From Gammaproteobacteria bacterium (GTDB lineage: Bacteria > Pseudomonadota > Gammaproteobacteria > GRL18), in assembly GCA_013139395.1 (NCBI GenBank), contig WTAX01000365.1, positions 1-6,734 of the forward strand: 6,734 nucleotides of DNA, written 5' to 3'. Both the position numbers and the translations under genes were made by a program. The stretch's first letter is position 1, and each line of letters starts with the position of its first letter. This document shows positions 4,915 through 6,734 of this stretch, piece after piece. The notes under the pieces were generated by a model. It had not been told where the DNA came from and ran no database searches. It saw nothing but the letters and a program-made list of their open reading frames with translations.

Positions 4915-6672
4915 TTATTTCACTAAAAAATAAAACAAAACCAGGTTAGTAATAAATAAAACGATACTAATGCTTCGCCAGACCAGTACAGGATTGTGTT
5001 CAATCAGTGGCGTTGCTATGGTGTTGAGAAAATGAGGATTAGGATGTTTTAGATCGTGTAAAAATTCAAATACATCTTCATGACGTAATTTAATATCTAA
5101 TGACAGGGCTTTTTGTATAGCGCCATCCATCCAGTTAGGCACCATAGGGTTTAAGTGTATACTGGAGATATATTTTAATTGAGATAATTGCCTGAAAGTG
5201 GCTTTTTCAGGCATTTCTTTACCAAAGGGCAGACTATTGTTCAGCAGCTCATAAGTAATGACGGCCAGAGAGTATAAGTCACTGCGTTCGCCACCTGATT
5301 GCCCGAGATAAAACTCAGGAGCACTATAGTTTAGGGTACCTAAAAGATTTTCTTCAGTGTTTAAGTTTTTCCTCAACTCATTTATTCCGGCAATTTTAAC
5401 TGAACCAAAATCAATAATTTTTACTTTTCCTTCCGGGCTGATAATAATATTCTCCGGTTTTAAATCCTGATGCAGCATTTCCAGACGATGAAATGCACGC
5501 AGACCTTTGGCAAGTTGTTCCACTATAGGAATGACAATATCAACAGAGGGTAGAGGATTTTGTTTCATCCAGTCCCGTAAAGTTATACCGTCGAGAAATT
5601 CAGTGACATAATAAAGAGCCTTTGGTTTTTGTTCAGGAGTGATAACCTTGAGGACATAGGGGGAGTCAATACGTTTTCCTGCCCATTCTTCATGTAGAAA
5701 TTGTTCAATAAAGTACTCATCATCCTCAAAATTAATAGAGGGTGTTTTAAGGATGACTTTATCATTGCTTTGCTGGTGTTGAGCGGAATAAACCTGGGTA
5801 CGTTTACTGGCATGAATTTCTTTTAAAATCTTATAGCCATCCAGAATCATTCCAGGCTCCAGAGGCGGAGGAAAAGGAAGTTCATGTGCTTTTTGTAATA
5901 CTTCCTCCTCTTCAGGAAGTGGTAAATTATCAATTTTTAACAGCTGCAGGCTAAGATTATCATCACTATTATTGTCTATTACCTGTTGGGCAATGGCGTG
6001 ACATTTTTGTGTTAATAAATCATTATCATAGTTTTTTGCACTGGAACTATTGAGTATTTCTCTGAGAGATTTACTGCTGATAAAATCATGAATGCCGTCA
6101 GTAGATAATAAAAAGATATCATCTTTTTCCAGAGGGACTTTGCGATAATCAATATCCAGGTGCAGATCAATTCCCATTGCCCGATTTAAATAGTTTTTTT
6201 CATCGGAGATCCAGACCCGATGATCCCGGGTGAGCTGTTCAAGCTGCTCATCACGGAGACGATAAATACGTGAGTCACCAATGTGAAAAATATGGGCGGT
6301 GGTTGATTTTAAAATCAGGATGGTCAGGGTAGTGACCATGCCCCGAGCACTTTGATAGTCAGTATGTCCACGACTGTATAACCAGTTGTTGAGTGCAGAA
6401 AGTATTTTTTGTGTTGAGTTTTGTACTGTCCAGGAATCCGGCGTACTGTAATAATCATTGATAAAACCATTAATACAGGCGTGACTGGCTTCTTTACCTG
6501 CCTCACTGGAACTCATGCCGTCAGCAATGGCAATGACGATACCTTTGTGTTTTAAAACAGAGTTTTTTGAAACATGATTGTCTGGTATACAACAGCTGAG
6601 ACAATCATCATTATCAGCCTTAATACCTTTGTCACTAAAAGAGGCAATACTAATTTCGAGTTTGTGTTTCAT
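4915..6672 (-). CDS. Fused PP2C-type phosphatase and Ser/Thr protein kinase with C-terminal membrane anchor
   Basis: The 585-residue product has two enzyme domains. Residues 1-250 are a PPM/PP2C phosphatase: acidic D22/D23 near the start (KADNDD), IADGMSSSEAGKEAS with D51-G52, HIGDSRIYRL (130-139), LSTDG (189-193) and DDNLS (237-241), which together supply the metal ligands. A proline/glutamate-rich linker follows (250-275). Residues 279-545 are a Hanks-type kinase: K309 in VILK, a likely alpha-C glutamate at 328/329, HQDLKPEN (401-408), DFG (421-423), SAPE (450-453) and RSDLYS (463-468). The glycine-rich loop is degenerate: LKEIHASKRTQVYS contains no glycine. A single transmembrane helix at about 566-584 would anchor the enzyme with both domains in the cytoplasm. 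Similar bifunctional fusions occur next to nitrate-assimilation genes in pseudomonads; none are visible here. The Shine-Dalgarno is weak and the upstream region is cut by the window edge. The substrates are unknown. Confidence 0.93.
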   Translation of the reverse strand: MKHKLEISIASFSDKGIKADNDDCLSCCIPDNHVSKNSVLKHKGIVIAIADGMSSSEAGKEASHACINGFINDYYSTPDSWTVQNSTQKILSALNNWLYSRGHTDYQSARGMVTTLTILILKSTTAHIFHIGDSRIYRLRDEQLEQLTRDHRVWISDEKNYLNRAMGIDLHLDIDYRKVPLEKDDIFLLSTDGIHDFISSKSLREILNSSSAKNYDNDLLTQKCHAIAQQVIDNNSDDNLSLQLLKIDNLPLPEEEEVLQKAHELPFPPPLEPGMILDGYKILKEIHASKRTQVYSAQHQQSNDKVILKTPSINFEDDEYFIEQFLHEEWAGKRIDSPYVLKVITPEQKPKALYYVTEFLDGITLRDWMKQNPLPSVDIVIPIVEQLAKGLRAFHRLEMLHQDLKPENIIISPEGKVKIIDFGSVKIAGINELRKNLNTEENLLGTLNYSAPEFYLGQSGGERSDLYSLAVITYELLNNSLPFGKEMPEKATFRQLSQLKYISSIHLNPMVPNWMDGAIQKALSLDIKLRHEDVFEFLHDLKHPNPHFLNTIATPLIEHNPVLVWRSISIVLFITNLVLFYFLVK

Positions 6673-6734
6673 TATAATATTGCCGGTTTATTTTCTGTAT
6701 ATGGGCTAGGAGCTTGTCCGAGAATAGAAGTCGT

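Noticed and set aside
6650..6678. Plus-strand promoter with a perfect TATAAT at 6673-6678
   Set aside because: There is no acceptable -35 box at the right distance, and the boxes lie at the start of the minus-strand gene with no plus-strand gene visible downstream.
6708..6734. Possible insertion-sequence end or repeat containing GAGCTTGTCCGAGAAT at the window edge
   Set aside because: It gave a vague impression of a dispersed repeat, but no inverted partner, target duplication or transposase is visible in the window.

Overview
The window most resembles an AT-rich gammaproteobacterial chromosome. This rests on the rpsF-rpsR-rplI ribosomal cluster, on a response-regulator/TPR gene whose receiver domain resembles a family common in Pseudomonas- and Vibrio-like bacteria, and on a fused PP2C phosphatase/Ser-Thr kinase. 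The species cannot be named from the sequence. No transposase, integrase, CRISPR array, tRNA or rRNA was seen.

Layout. Positions 1-251 (+) hold the 3' end of an unrecognised gene. Positions 252-477 hold a near-perfect palindrome, a strong promoter candidate and a structured leader. Positions 478-1841 (+) hold rpsF (S6), rpsR (S18) and rplI (L9). The priB gene that lies between rpsF and rpsR in enterobacteria is absent. The rpsR-rplI spacer carries one 12-bp hairpin and two identical 40-bp hairpin-forming direct repeats. A hairpin with an A-run on one side and a T-run on the other (1902-1940) closes the operon and probably also ends transcription from the opposite side.

Positions 1972-6672 are entirely on the minus strand and carry four genes in the order 6672 to 1972. 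These are a PP2C phosphatase fused to a Ser/Thr kinase with a C-terminal membrane anchor, a small four-helix membrane protein (DUF6524-like), a receiver domain fused to a long TPR array, and a soluble histidine kinase. The last two genes overlap by one base (TAATG) and form a two-component pair with no DNA-binding output domain and no recognisable sensor domain.

How they may work together. The ribosomal genes form one expression unit, probably autoregulated through the rpsF leader. The minus-strand genes look like a signalling block combining Ser/Thr phosphorylation, His-Asp phosphorelay and a membrane protein, with TPR-mediated protein contacts as the likely output. The link between the kinase/phosphatase and the two-component pair is inferred from order and strand only; the gaps of 73 and 159 bp would allow separate transcription.

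The window also shows three separate short tandem duplications: 42 bp in the S6 tail, 43 bp period in the rpsR-rplI spacer, and 15 bp at the start of the histidine kinase.
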